Assembly: GCA_964548535.1 (NCBI GenBank)
Contig: CAZJRQ010000001.1
Coordinates: 124,001-188,000, forward strand
Direction: 5' to 3'
DNA from: CAZJRQ01 sp964548535
GTDB taxonomy: Bacteria; Bacillota; Clostridia; Oscillospirales; Ruminococcaceae
DNA: 64,000 nt
Shown: in pieces, positions 8,614 to 18,148 of the stretch
Position numbering within the stretch: position 1 is the stretch's first letter
Layout: each line of letters begins with the position of its first letter
The notes under the pieces: model-generated
What the model was told of the DNA's origin: nothing
Database searches by the model: none
The model's input: the letters and a program-made list of their open reading frames with translations, nothing else
Translations under genes and position numbers: made by a program

Positions 8614-9573
8614 ATGGCTGAACTTTTTAGTGTTACAATCGAGGAAATTGTAGAAGAATTAAAATTGGAGATTTTGTATACTCCAAAAGACACCTCAGAA
8701 ATATTAGTAACTGACAATGATTGCAATCGTCCTGGATTACAATTAATGGGCTTTTATGAGTATTTTAATGCTGAGCGTATTCAAATATGCGGAAACATGG
8801 AATTTGCATGTCTTGCTTCAATTGATGAAAAGACAAGATATGAGAGAATTGATGCTTTATTTGCAACAAAAATTCCTCTTTTTGTAGTTGCTAGAGGTCA
8901 TGAGATTTATCCTGAAATGCTTGAAATTGCTAAAAAGCATGAGGTTCCTATTGCAAGGACCAACGATAGTACAACTGCTTTTGTTGCCGCACTTATAGGC
9001 TTTTTAAATGTAAAGCTTGCCCCAAGAATTACTCGTCACGGAGTTTTGATTGAAGTTTATGGTGAAGGTATTTTGATTGTGGGTGAAAGCGGTGTTGGTA
9101 AATCTGAAACTGCAATTGAGCTTGTTAAGAGAGGTCACAGACTTGTTGCTGACGATGCTGTTGAAATTAGACGAGTGTCTAACTTAAGCCTTGTTGGTTC
9201 TTCACCTGATAACATTAGGCATTTCCTTGAACTTCGTGGTATCGGTATTATTAATACCAGACGTCTTTTTGGTATGGGTGCTGTTAAGGTAACTGAGAAA
9301 ATTGATTTGATTGTCGAGCTTGAGCCTTGGGACAGTGAAAAGATTTACGACCGCATGGGTGTAGATAATGAATACACATCTATTTTGGGTGTTAAGGTAC
9401 CTAGTTTAACTATCCCAATTAAGCCAGGCCGTAATCTTGCTGTGATTCTTGAAGTAGCTGCTATGAACAACCGTCAGAAAAAGATGGGATATAATGCTGC
9501 ACAGGAACTTCTTACAAATTTAGGTTTGCAAGTTGATAATAAAAATACAGTTAAAGAATGGGATAATATATAA
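8614..9573 (+). CDS. hprK: HPr kinase/phosphorylase
   Basis: Phosphorylates and dephosphorylates HPr at Ser46, which sets carbon catabolite control in Firmicutes. The 319 residues include the N-terminal HprK domain, RHGVLIEVYG, the Walker A loop GESGVGKS at 157-164, the Asp-rich VADDAVEI segment and the signature LELRGIGIINTRRLFG. GAAAGGGAG is placed well before the ATG. It is followed by a PHP phosphoesterase, murB, rapZ and whiA, a clostridial arrangement linking carbon status to cell-wall control. Confidence 0.95.
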   Translation: MAELFSVTIEEIVEELKLEILYTPKDTSEILVTDNDCNRPGLQLMGFYEYFNAERIQICGNMEFACLASIDEKTRYERIDALFATKIPLFVVARGHEIYPEMLEIAKKHEVPIARTNDSTTAFVAALIGFLNVKLAPRITRHGVLIEVYGEGILIVGESGVGKSETAIELVKRGHRLVADDAVEIRRVSNLSLVGSSPDNIRHFLELRGIGIINTRRLFGMGAVKVTEKIDLIVELEPWDSEKIYDRMGVDNEYTSILGVKVPSLTIPIKPGRNLAVILEVAAMNNRQKKMGYNAAQELLTNLGLQVDNKNTVKEWDNI

Positions 9574-9603
9574 CTAGCGTTTTTTGAAATTGGAGATAAT
9601 AAA

Positions 9604-10326
9604 ATGATTATACAAGCTGATTTACACACACATACACTTGCATCAACTCACGCATATTCAACACTTGTAGAGAATTGTAAAATAGCGAAAGAGTATGGAC
9701 TTAGGGCAATTGCAATGACTGACCATGCTATGCAAATTGAGGATTCGCCACATGTTTGGCACTTTGAGAATCTAAAGGTTTTGCCTCGAAAAATTGAGGA
9801 TGTTATTGTATTAAAAGGAGCAGAGGTTAATATTCTTGATGACGAGGGTAGCGTTGACCTGCCTGAACATCTGCTAAAAAGACTTGAGTGGATTGTTGCT
9901 TCTATGCACAACGTTACTTACAATGCAACAACTCCTGAAAATCACACAAAAGCTTATTTGGCTATCGCTGAAAACCAATATGTTGATGTTATTGGACACT
10001 GCACAAATTTAACCTTTCCTTTCGATATGGAAACTGCTGTTAAAAAATTCAAAGAGTATGAAAAATACGTTGAGATTAATCAAAATGCACTAACTTACAA
10101 TAAGGGTTCGAGAGTAAATGGTGTTGAGCTTATGAAGTTGTGCAAAAAATATGAAGTTCCGGTTGTTTTGGATTCTGATTCACACTTTTGCTATTTAATT
10201 GGACAAGTTCCTGTTGGTGAACAGTTGGTCGAAGAATTATCTTTTCCAAAATCTTTGATAGCAAATAGTGATTGGAATACTATTCGCGAGCATATAATTA
10301 AAAAGCGCGGTGATATTGGTTTATAA
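9604..10326 (+). CDS. PHP domain phosphoesterase (YcdX type)
   Basis: 240 residues forming a single PHP domain. Metal-binding motifs are ADLHTHTLAS at the N terminus, MTDHAM, GAEVNI, SMHN, IGHCTN and VVLDSDSHFC near the end, in the order seen in stand-alone YcdX-like phosphatases. The family hydrolyses phosphate esters with a tri-metal centre. The natural substrate is not evident. It lies between hprK and murB on the same strand with short gaps. Confidence 0.85.
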   Translation: MIIQADLHTHTLASTHAYSTLVENCKIAKEYGLRAIAMTDHAMQIEDSPHVWHFENLKVLPRKIEDVIVLKGAEVNILDDEGSVDLPEHLLKRLEWIVASMHNVTYNATTPENHTKAYLAIAENQYVDVIGHCTNLTFPFDMETAVKKFKEYEKYVEINQNALTYNKGSRVNGVELMKLCKKYEVPVVLDSDSHFCYLIGQVPVGEQLVEELSFPKSLIANSDWNTIREHIIKKRGDIGL

Positions 10327-10376
10327 CGTGCTTATAAATATTATGCAGCAAAAACTTGAAAGGTTTGATTATTGAA

Positions 10377-11294
10377 ATGAATATAGAACAGCTTTGTAAA
10401 ATAGCTGAAAACCACGGCTGTAAGTTTATGCTTAATACTCCGCTTAGTGATTATACTACGTTTAAGGTAGGCGGAAACTGTAATGCGGTGATTAGCATAA
10501 ATTCAAAAGAAAGCTTGTCTGAAATGTTGGCTTTTTGTAACCAATTTAATATAAGACACATGGTTCTTGGCAAGGGTTCAAATGTTATTTGTGATGACAA
10601 GGGTTATGATGGTGTTGTTTTTCTTATGGGAAATGATTTTTCTCAGATTAGACTATTAGATGAAACAACTATTGAAGTTGAATCAGGATGTCCGTTAAGC
10701 ACGTTATGCCTTTTTGCTCTTGATAAATTGCTTAGTGGTTTAGAATTTGCTTATGGAATTCCTGGCACTGTTGGTGGCGCTGTTTTTATGAATGCTGGTG
10801 CTTACGGCGGTGAGATAAAAGATGTTATTTCATATGCAACTGCTATAACTAGTGACGGTGATTTTATTAATTTGAATAAATCTGAGCTTGATTTATCTTA
10901 TCGTCACAGCATTTTTGAAGACAAGGGTTACATAGTTACAACTGCAGTTTTTAAACTTTGTAAGGCTGATAAATCTGAAATTGATGCTAGAATGAAAGAG
11001 CTTATGAGTCGTCGAAAAGACAAACAGCCACTTGAATATCCTAGTGCTGGCTCAACATTTAAACGTCCTGAGGGGCAGTTTGCCGGCAAGCTGATTCAAG
11101 ATTGCGGACTTCGAGGTTTAACTGTCGGTGGTGCACAGGTTTCAGAAAAGCACTGCGGATTTATAATAAACAAAGATAACGCTTCATCTGAAGATATAAA
11201 GACCTTGATCAAGAAAGTTCAAGATATTGTTCATGAGCAAACGGGCTTTATGCTTGCTTGTGAAGTTAGGACAATACCTTTTTCAAAAGAATAA
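10377..11294 (+). CDS. murB: UDP-N-acetylenolpyruvoylglucosamine reductase
   Basis: Flavoprotein that reduces UDP-GlcNAc-enolpyruvate to UDP-MurNAc, completing the first committed branch of peptidoglycan synthesis. About 305 residues with the FAD-binding stretch LGKGSNVI, GLEFAYGIPGTVGGAVFMNAGAYGGE, the SYRHS region, the catalytic PSAGSTFKRPEG serine loop and the C-terminal AGKLIQDCGLRG. This is the type II short form typical of Firmicutes. The ATG at 10377 is preferred. A TTG at 10356 would add 7 residues but has no ribosome site. GAAAGG lies about 13 bases upstream of the ATG, a long spacing. Confidence 0.95.
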   Translation: MNIEQLCKIAENHGCKFMLNTPLSDYTTFKVGGNCNAVISINSKESLSEMLAFCNQFNIRHMVLGKGSNVICDDKGYDGVVFLMGNDFSQIRLLDETTIEVESGCPLSTLCLFALDKLLSGLEFAYGIPGTVGGAVFMNAGAYGGEIKDVISYATAITSDGDFINLNKSELDLSYRHSIFEDKGYIVTTAVFKLCKADKSEIDARMKELMSRRKDKQPLEYPSAGSTFKRPEGQFAGKLIQDCGLRGLTVGGAQVSEKHCGFIINKDNASSEDIKTLIKKVQDIVHEQTGFMLACEVRTIPFSKE

Positions 11295-11317
11295 CAAATT
11301 TAGGAGGATTTTACACA

Positions 11318-12178
11318 ATGCAATATGTAATAGTTACTGGAATGTCTGGCTCTGGAAAGTCAAGTGCGATTAACGTACTTGAGGATATGGGATATTACTG
11401 CATTGATAATATGCCGCCTGAACTTATGATAAAGTTTGCAGATATTAGCGCTCAATCTGATGGTAAAATTGAAAAGGTTGCTTTTGTGGCTGATATTAGA
11501 GGCGGTGATTTATTCTTAAAGCTTAGTGATGTTGTCACTCAGTTTAAAGCTGCACATTTTAATCTTAAAGTTTTATTTTTGGACTCTGCTGATGATGTTA
11601 TTGTAAGACGATACAAAGAAACAAGAAGAAAGCACCCGCTTGATGAGATATCTTTTGGAAATATTAGAAAAGCTATTGAAACAGAGCGTCAAATCTTGAT
11701 TCCAGTTAAAGCTAAATCTGATTATTATATTGACACAACCACAACGTCGCTGTCGCAATTTAAAGAAAGAGTACGCTCTATTTTTTCGGATAATGAACAA
11801 GATTTTATGCAAATTGATATTCGGTCGTTTGGTTTTAAATATGGACCATTTCGCGATGGCGATTTGATTTTTGACGTAAGATGTTTGCCTAATCCTTACT
11901 ATCTTACTGAGTTGCGTGAAAAGACAGGTTTGAACAAAGAGGTTTCAAGCTATGTCATGCAGTTTGATGAGGCTAAGGAGTTAAGTAAAAAACTGACTGA
12001 GCTTATTGATTTTCTTATTCCGCTTTATGAAAAAGAAGGGAAGTCACAGCTAGTTGTTGCTTTTGGCTGTACGGGTGGTAAACACAGGAGCGTTACATTC
12101 GCTGAAGCTCTTGCAAAACATCTTGAACAAAGTAATCATAAGGTTAGAGTTTCACATAGAGATATTGAAAAGCATTAA
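11318..12178 (+). CDS. rapZ: RNase adapter protein RapZ / nucleotide-binding protein YvcJ
   Basis: 286-residue P-loop protein with Walker A GMSGSGKSS at the N terminus, the family motif GYYCIDNMPPEL, RRKHPL, and the C-terminal VAFGCTGGKHRSVTFAE. In E. coli RapZ senses glucosamine-6-phosphate precursors and guides RNase E; in B. subtilis YvcJ hydrolyses GTP and has a role in competence. TTAGGAGG precedes the ATG. It sits directly before whiA. The yvcK/gluP gene that usually separates them in Firmicutes is absent here. Confidence 0.94.
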   Translation: MQYVIVTGMSGSGKSSAINVLEDMGYYCIDNMPPELMIKFADISAQSDGKIEKVAFVADIRGGDLFLKLSDVVTQFKAAHFNLKVLFLDSADDVIVRRYKETRRKHPLDEISFGNIRKAIETERQILIPVKAKSDYYIDTTTTSLSQFKERVRSIFSDNEQDFMQIDIRSFGFKYGPFRDGDLIFDVRCLPNPYYLTELREKTGLNKEVSSYVMQFDEAKELSKKLTELIDFLIPLYEKEGKSQLVVAFGCTGGKHRSVTFAEALAKHLEQSNHKVRVSHRDIEKH

Positions 12179-12195
12179 GGCGGTTAGATAAAAAA

Positions 12196-13119
12196 ATGAG
12201 CATACAGTCGTTTTCGTATAATGCCAAGGATGAAATACTTGCTAGAATAAATACAAAACCTAAGGCAGATGTCTGCCTTATGGGCATACTAACTTTCTGC
12301 AACATTTTGAGTGATAGGGAGATTGTTTTTCTCACTGAACACAAGTCTGTTGCAGACTTTTTTACATTGAATTGTGCTCGAATATGCGAGGATGAGGCTT
12401 GTGTAAAAATGTCTGAAATAGGTAAGAAAAATAATATTACTTTATATAGACTTGAAATTGATGAGCCTGAATATTGCTTGCGTTTGCTTGAATATTTTAG
12501 AATGGATTCATCTCGTGGTATGTCGGCTGATGACCTACCAAAAGAGAAGTTTTATCCTCAGCTTATTTCAGGAATTTTTTTAGCCTGCGGTTCTGTAAAT
12601 AATCCAGAAAAAAAATATCACATGGAATTTGTTATGCCAAGTTTACAGCTATGTAACGACTTTGGATTGATTTTACTTGATAATTTTGGAATTTTAGCAA
12701 AGCAGACAGAGCGCAAAAACTGTCAAATTGTTTACATAAAAGAATCGGAAAATATAATTGATTTGCTTACTTTAATGGGTGCTACAAATTCATCACTTGA
12801 GCTTATGAATGTAAAAATCATGAAAGATATGCGAAATCAGATTAATCGTGCTGTTAATTGTGACAATGCAAATATTGAAAAAACTCTAAAAGCAGCAGAA
12901 CGTCAAATTAATGACATTGAGCTTATTGATTCAACTATCGGTTTAGATTCACTGGATGATAATTTGTGTGAAATTGCACAGCTGCGTTATGAAAATCCTG
13001 ATTTCAATTTGAATGAATTAGGACAGGCCTTAGTTCCTCCAATTTCGCGTTCTGGTGCGAATCATAGATTGGCTAAGCTTGCAAAAATTGCTGACGAGAT
13101 AAGAGAGAGTAAGGCTTAA
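12196..13119 (+). CDS. whiA: DNA-binding protein WhiA
   Basis: 307 residues. The N-terminal part has the homing-endonuclease-like fold without catalytic residues (ISGIFLACGSVNNPEKKYH). The C-terminal helix-turn-helix is NLNELGQALVPPISRSGANHRLAKL. WhiA influences cell division and chromosome segregation in Bacillus and sporulation septation in Streptomyces. The start is 17 bases after the rapZ stop, and TAAGGCGG supplies a ribosome site. Confidence 0.94.
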   Translation: MSIQSFSYNAKDEILARINTKPKADVCLMGILTFCNILSDREIVFLTEHKSVADFFTLNCARICEDEACVKMSEIGKKNNITLYRLEIDEPEYCLRLLEYFRMDSSRGMSADDLPKEKFYPQLISGIFLACGSVNNPEKKYHMEFVMPSLQLCNDFGLILLDNFGILAKQTERKNCQIVYIKESENIIDLLTLMGATNSSLELMNVKIMKDMRNQINRAVNCDNANIEKTLKAAERQINDIELIDSTIGLDSLDDNLCEIAQLRYENPDFNLNELGQALVPPISRSGANHRLAKLAKIADEIRESKA

Positions 13120-13145
13120 ATATATAACTCAAAGGAGGATTTGTC

Positions 13146-16100
13146 ATGGAGGAATTTGTTCATTTGCACGTTCATAGTGAGTATTCGCTTTTAGACGGAG
13201 CTTGTAGAATTAAAGATCTTGTTTCACATGTTAAAGAGCTAGGGCAAACTGCTTGTGCCGTAACCGACCACGGCAATATGTTTGCTGCTGTTGAGTTTTA
13301 CAACGAATGTAAAAAACAAGGAATTAAGTCTATAATAGGCTGTGAAGTTTATGTTGCACCGAGAACAAGATTTGATAAAATTCCTAAAATTGATACTTCT
13401 CCTTATCATTTGGTTTTACTGTGTAAGAATAATACTGGATATCAAAATTTAATTAAAATGGTATCTCAAGGGTATATTGAGGGCTTTTACAATCGTCCTA
13501 GAGTTGATTTTGAGTTGCTTGAAAAACACAGCGAGGGACTTATTTGTCTATCGGCATGTTTAGCAGGAGAAATTCCGAGAAAGCTTTCACAAGACGATTA
13601 TCAGGGGGCTGTAAATGCTGCTTTAAAATACAAAGAAATATTTGGCCAAGATAATTACTTTATCGAAATTCAAAAGCATAAATTCATGGAGCAGGAGCGT
13701 ATTATACCGTCATTAATTAAGCTTTCAAAAGAGACTGGTATACCACTTGTAGCTACTAATGACGCTCATTATATAAGAAAGTCTGACTCTTATGCACAAA
13801 GAATTCTTATGTGTATTTCAACAGCTACTACAATTGATGATCCTTCAAAGCTAGAATTTCCTACTGAAGAATTTTATATTAAATCACAATCTGAAATGGT
13901 TGAGCTTTTTCCTTCACTACCAGAAGCTATAGCTAATACAAAACTAATAGCGGACAGGTGCAATGTTTCCTTTGAATTTGGGCAAACAAAATTACCTTAT
14001 TTCCATATAGAAAGTGTTGACAGCAACGAGAAATTTTTGCGTGATATGTGTGAAAAAGGTCTTTACAAGAGATATAATAATCCTACTAAAGAGGCTCACG
14101 AACGCCTTGAGTACGAACTTTCTGTTATCACAAAAATGGGATATACTGATTACTACTTAATCGTTTGGGATTTCATACAATATGCAAAAAGAAATAATAT
14201 TCCTGTAGGCTGCGGACGTGGTTCTGGCGCTGGAAGTTTGTGCGCATATTGTATTGATATTACTGGTATTGATCCTCTTAAATATAATCTTTTGTTTGAG
14301 AGATTTTTAAATCCAGAGCGTACTTCTATGCCTGATTTTGATATAGATTTTTGTATGGAGGGTAGACAAAAAGTAATTGATTATGTTGTAAATAAATATG
14401 GCTCTGACCATGTTGCGCAGATTGTTACTTTCGGAACGCTGGCCGCTAAAGCCGCTGTAAGAGATGTTGCAAGAGCAATGGGATTGCCTTATCAAATTGG
14501 CGACAAGGTTTCGAAAGCTATTCCTCGAGGATTCATGCTCGAGCGTGCTATAAAAGATATTCCTCAAGTTCGTGAAATGTATCAAACAGACGAAAAAATC
14601 CGTTCTTTGCTTGATACAGCTGTCAAGGTTGAGGGAATGCCTCGTAACACATCTACTCATGCGGCAGGTGTTGTTATTACTAAAGAGCCTGTAGATTTTT
14701 ACGTTCCTCTATATTCACGCGATGGACAGGTTTCTACTCAATACACAATGAAAATTCTTGAAAAGCTTGGTCTTTTAAAAATTGATTTTTTGGGACTTCG
14801 GAATTTAACAACTATCAATCATTGTCAAATTGAAGTGCGAAAAAAAGTTCCTGATTTCAATATTGAGAATATTCCGATTGATGACAAACAGGTTTTTGAA
14901 ATGCTTACTCTTGGCAAAACGGAAGGCGTTTTTCAGTTTGAAAGTGCGGGAATGACTGCTACAATTATGAGACTTCGACCTACTGAAATTGAAGATTTGA
15001 TTGCTGTTATTTCCCTTTATCGTCCTGGACCTATGGATTCCATTCCGACTTATATTCGTAACAGGCATAATCCATCACTTGTTACATACAAACATCCATT
15101 GCTTAAGGATATTCTTGATGTAACTTATGGCTGTATTGTATATCAGGAACAGGTTATGCAGATTTTTAGAGTGCTGGCTGGATATTCGTATGGACAAGCT
15201 GATATTGTTAGGCGAGCAATGGCAAAAAAAGAGCATGATACGCTTGAAAACAACAGAAAAACTTTCATTTACGGACAAGACGGAATGTGCGATGGATGTA
15301 TTAAAAGAGGAATTTCTGAAAAAATTGCAAACGAGATTTTTGATGAAATGAGTTCATTTGCATCATATGCGTTTAACAAATCTCATGCAGCTGCTTATGC
15401 TACGATTGCTTATCAAACGGCATATTTAAAATGTCATTATTATAAAGAATACATGGCAGCGCTTATGACAATAACATTGATGGAAAGTACAGAGAAATTA
15501 AATGTTTATGTTACTGATTGTAAAAAGAGCGGTGTTAATATTCTGCCTGTTGATATTAACAGAAGTGAGCGAGATTTCGTTTCTGAAAATGGCGGAATTA
15601 GATTTGCTATGCTCGCTGTTAAAAGTTTAGGTGATGCTGCAATTTTATCAATCATTAGAGAGCGTACTCAAAATGGCGACTTTAAGTCGCTGCAGGATTT
15701 CTGCCGTCGTATGTCCGGAAAAGAAGTGACTACTAAGGCAGTGGAACAGTTAATTAAATGTGGTGCAATGTCATGTTTTCCTAATAATCGTCATGAGATG
15801 CTTAATGTCTATGAAGAACTTATGCAGTCATCAATTCAAGAAAACAAGGCAAATGTTGAGGGACAGCTTGATTTTTTCAGCTTGGGCAATACAGAACCTT
15901 CTGAAAAAGTAATTGAAAATGCAGAAGAATATCCTTTGGAAACTCTTTTATTGTTTGAGTATGAATCCTTAGGAATGTATATATTAGGACATCCTCTTGA
16001 TAATTATGCGTCGGTTGCCTATGCTTCAAAATGTATTGATGTTTTAACACTTTACAATAACATTTCTAACGAAATTCAAGGATATAAAGATGGTGATGTT

Positions 16101-16589
16101 GTTGATATTATTGCAATGCAAACTCATATAAAAAACTTAAAAACAAAAAAAGGCAGTATGATGTGCTTTATTAATTGCGAAGACAAAACTTCAACTATTG
16201 AGGTTGTTGTGTTTCCAAATATATATTCGGTTACATCAACTTTGTTAAAAAACGGGGCTCATTTGCATATTAAAGGGAAAATTTCTACTTCAGACGATGA
16301 GAATCCTAAGCTTCTGGCTGAAGTTGTTGAAACTGCTGGCAGATTTGCGGAGCAGTCGTTTGCAAGAGACGTTTGTATAAGATTAAATTCAAACGATAAT
16401 GAAATTATTGATGAAATCAAAAAACTTGCTATCAAAAATAGTTTTTCAAATGGTAGCAGGCTTTATATTTATTTTGCGGATATTGGAAAAAAAATTAGCA
16501 TTAAATCTGCACCAAATATTAATCTTACAAAAAAATTGTTAGAGCAATTTCAAACAATTGCAGGTGATAAAAACGTACTGTTTATGTAA
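13146..16589 (+). CDS. dnaE: DNA polymerase III alpha subunit (DnaE type)
   Basis: 1147 residues with DnaE architecture: N-terminal PHP domain (LHVHSEYSLLDG...VTDHGNM), palm domain with the catalytic acidic motif MPDFDIDFCMEGR, GVFQFESAGM, the YRPGPMD region, tandem HhH DNA-binding region and a C-terminal OB fold (DVVDIIAMQTHIK...). There is no inserted proofreading exonuclease, so this is not PolC. In Firmicutes DnaE extends primers before PolC takes over. AAAGGAGG lies 7 bases before the ATG. It follows whiA as in other Clostridia. Confidence 0.96.
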   Translation: MEEFVHLHVHSEYSLLDGACRIKDLVSHVKELGQTACAVTDHGNMFAAVEFYNECKKQGIKSIIGCEVYVAPRTRFDKIPKIDTSPYHLVLLCKNNTGYQNLIKMVSQGYIEGFYNRPRVDFELLEKHSEGLICLSACLAGEIPRKLSQDDYQGAVNAALKYKEIFGQDNYFIEIQKHKFMEQERIIPSLIKLSKETGIPLVATNDAHYIRKSDSYAQRILMCISTATTIDDPSKLEFPTEEFYIKSQSEMVELFPSLPEAIANTKLIADRCNVSFEFGQTKLPYFHIESVDSNEKFLRDMCEKGLYKRYNNPTKEAHERLEYELSVITKMGYTDYYLIVWDFIQYAKRNNIPVGCGRGSGAGSLCAYCIDITGIDPLKYNLLFERFLNPERTSMPDFDIDFCMEGRQKVIDYVVNKYGSDHVAQIVTFGTLAAKAAVRDVARAMGLPYQIGDKVSKAIPRGFMLERAIKDIPQVREMYQTDEKIRSLLDTAVKVEGMPRNTSTHAAGVVITKEPVDFYVPLYSRDGQVSTQYTMKILEKLGLLKIDFLGLRNLTTINHCQIEVRKKVPDFNIENIPIDDKQVFEMLTLGKTEGVFQFESAGMTATIMRLRPTEIEDLIAVISLYRPGPMDSIPTYIRNRHNPSLVTYKHPLLKDILDVTYGCIVYQEQVMQIFRVLAGYSYGQADIVRRAMAKKEHDTLENNRKTFIYGQDGMCDGCIKRGISEKIANEIFDEMSSFASYAFNKSHAAAYATIAYQTAYLKCHYYKEYMAALMTITLMESTEKLNVYVTDCKKSGVNILPVDINRSERDFVSENGGIRFAMLAVKSLGDAAILSIIRERTQNGDFKSLQDFCRRMSGKEVTTKAVEQLIKCGAMSCFPNNRHEMLNVYEELMQSSIQENKANVEGQLDFFSLGNTEPSEKVIENAEEYPLETLLLFEYESLGMYILGHPLDNYASVAYASKCIDVLTLYNNISNEIQGYKDGDVVDIIAMQTHIKNLKTKKGSMMCFINCEDKTSTIEVVVFPNIYSVTSTLLKNGAHLHIKGKISTSDDENPKLLAEVVETAGRFAEQSFARDVCIRLNSNDNEIIDEIKKLAIKNSFSNGSRLYIYFADIGKKISIKSAPNINLTKKLLEQFQTIAGDKNVLFM

Positions 16590-16601
16590 AGGAGATTTTT
16601 A

Positions 16602-16769
16602 ATGGAGCCTAAAAATTACAAATTAACTAGAATTGACGGCGATTATGCTCATTTGTTGAATTTAGAAAATAATGAAGATATGCTAATTGCAAGAGCGTTG
16701 ATTCCGCCTGAGGCTGATGAGGGGAATATACTTCGCTGGGAAAACTTTGTGTATACTATAATTGAATGA
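16602..16769 (+). CDS. Small uncharacterised protein (55 aa), possibly DUF3006-like
   Basis: ATG at 16602 preceded by AAAGGAGA, 12 bases after the dnaE stop. The product begins MEPKNYKLTRIDGDYAHLLN and continues through IARALIPPEADEGNIL to an acidic end. The layout R-x-D/E-G-D-Y-A ... L-x-E ... I/A-R-x-x-I/L-P ... EG-x-x-L resembles the small DUF3006 proteins of Firmicutes, but that is a pattern judgement only. Good ribosome site, operon position and soluble beta-rich composition support a real gene. Function unknown. Confidence 0.65.
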   Translation: MEPKNYKLTRIDGDYAHLLNLENNEDMLIARALIPPEADEGNILRWENFVYTIIE

Positions 16770-16832
16770 ACTAAAAATTCACAGCTGCATGAAAATCTTG
16801 TGAAAACTATGGTATTTTTATGTACAATGTGA

Positions 16833-16838
16833 TATAAT
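16833..16838 (+). promoter_or_regulatory. Extended -10 promoter of the yfmF-yfmH operon
   Basis: TGATATAAT gives a perfect -10 hexamer with the TG extension. The -35 region (around 16810-16815) is poor, as is common for extended -10 promoters. It lies 33 bases before the start codon. Confidence 0.5.
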
Positions 16839-16870
16839 ATAGAGTACTTTAAAAATTAAGGAGAAAATAT

Positions 16871-18148
16871 ATGCCTGTTTCATTTAAACATGATATCTGT
16901 GGTAATGGTATTACTATTTCTAGAATTTCAGATGGAAAATTCAAATCTAATAGTATCGTTATTCGATTTATTACGCCAATAGACAGCAGTCAAGCAGCTA
17001 AAAATTCTTTGCTAGTAGACTTGCTTGCTACTTCAAACAGTAATTATCCTTCAAGAGAGCTGCTAACTGAAAAAATGGCTGAAATGTATGGTTCATCAAT
17101 CGGTTCTTTTTGCTATAAAGTAGCCGATTATCAAATTTGCGGACTTTCAATTAGCTTTATTGGTGATAATTATACCATTGATAACGATAAAATTTCAACT
17201 CAAGCTGCTCAAATAATTTTAGATTGTATTTTAAAGCCTGATTTTGAAAATGGTTATTTTAAAGAAAATTATTTTGAAATTCGTAAAAATCAGTTGCTTG
17301 ATGATTTTAAGAATTCTATTAACAATAAAAGATCTTACGCTTTCAATAGGGCTGGGTTGACTATATTTGAAAACGAACCTGCATCAACTTATATACTGGG
17401 TGATCTTGAAAATGCTGAGAAAATTACACAAGATGATTTACTTGACACTTATAAAAGACTGCTTTCACAAGCTGCTATTGACATCACGATTTGCGGTGAC
17501 GGCAATACTGCAGATGCTGAAACATTGCTTGTTGACAAATTTTCAGCTATCGATAGAAAATATGACGGCAAGCTTAATTTCAGCTCACCGTCAAAGATTA
17601 AATTTCAGCCTAAATATATTGAAGAAAAACTTGACATTGCGCAATGTAAAATGTTCATGGCTCTTAAAACAGACAATGCAGATGTGTATATCGATAAAGT
17701 AATGTGCACATTACTAGGTGGTTCACCGACTTCTAAATTATTTATGAATGTGCGTGAAAAACTTTCTCTTTGCTATTATTGTTCATCTGCAATTATTGAG
17801 GGCAAATCAACAATAATTATTGACAGCGGTGTTGACGAAGATAAAATTTCTATAACACAAACTGAGGTTTTAAATCAGCTTGAAGAAATAAAGAACGGAA
17901 ATTTTACTGACGACGAAATTGCTAACATAAAACTTTTTCTCGCTGACGGATTTCGTTCAAATTATGATACAGTTAGTGATATGAACAGCTGGTATTTTTA
18001 TCAGTTTGTAAGAGGTGCAAGTCTTTCTCCTAATGAAGTTATCGAAAAAATCGAGAAGATTACTAGGGAGGATGTTATAAATTCTGCTAAGGGGTATAAA
18101 CTTGATACGGTTTATACTTTAAAAACTTCTGACGGAGGTGATGAATAG
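16871..18148 (+). CDS. yfmF: M16 family protein YfmF (EF-P modification-associated, non-catalytic partner)
   Basis: 425 residues with the M16 (pitrilysin/insulinase) fold: TPIDSSQAAKNSLLVDLLA replaces the zinc HxxEH box, so catalytic zinc binding is not expected. The C-terminal ISITQTEVLNQLEEIKNG and FLADGFRSNYDT segments are typical of the second M16 domain. In Bacillus the YmfF/YfmF and YmfH/YfmH proteins are paired and linked to 5-aminopentanol modification of elongation factor P. AAGGAG precedes the ATG. TAG overlaps the GTG start of the partner gene by one base. Confidence 0.85.
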   Translation: MPVSFKHDICGNGITISRISDGKFKSNSIVIRFITPIDSSQAAKNSLLVDLLATSNSNYPSRELLTEKMAEMYGSSIGSFCYKVADYQICGLSISFIGDNYTIDNDKISTQAAQIILDCILKPDFENGYFKENYFEIRKNQLLDDFKNSINNKRSYAFNRAGLTIFENEPASTYILGDLENAEKITQDDLLDTYKRLLSQAAIDITICGDGNTADAETLLVDKFSAIDRKYDGKLNFSSPSKIKFQPKYIEEKLDIAQCKMFMALKTDNADVYIDKVMCTLLGGSPTSKLFMNVREKLSLCYYCSSAIIEGKSTIIIDSGVDEDKISITQTEVLNQLEEIKNGNFTDDEIANIKLFLADGFRSNYDTVSDMNSWYFYQFVRGASLSPNEVIEKIEKITREDVINSAKGYKLDTVYTLKTSDGGDE

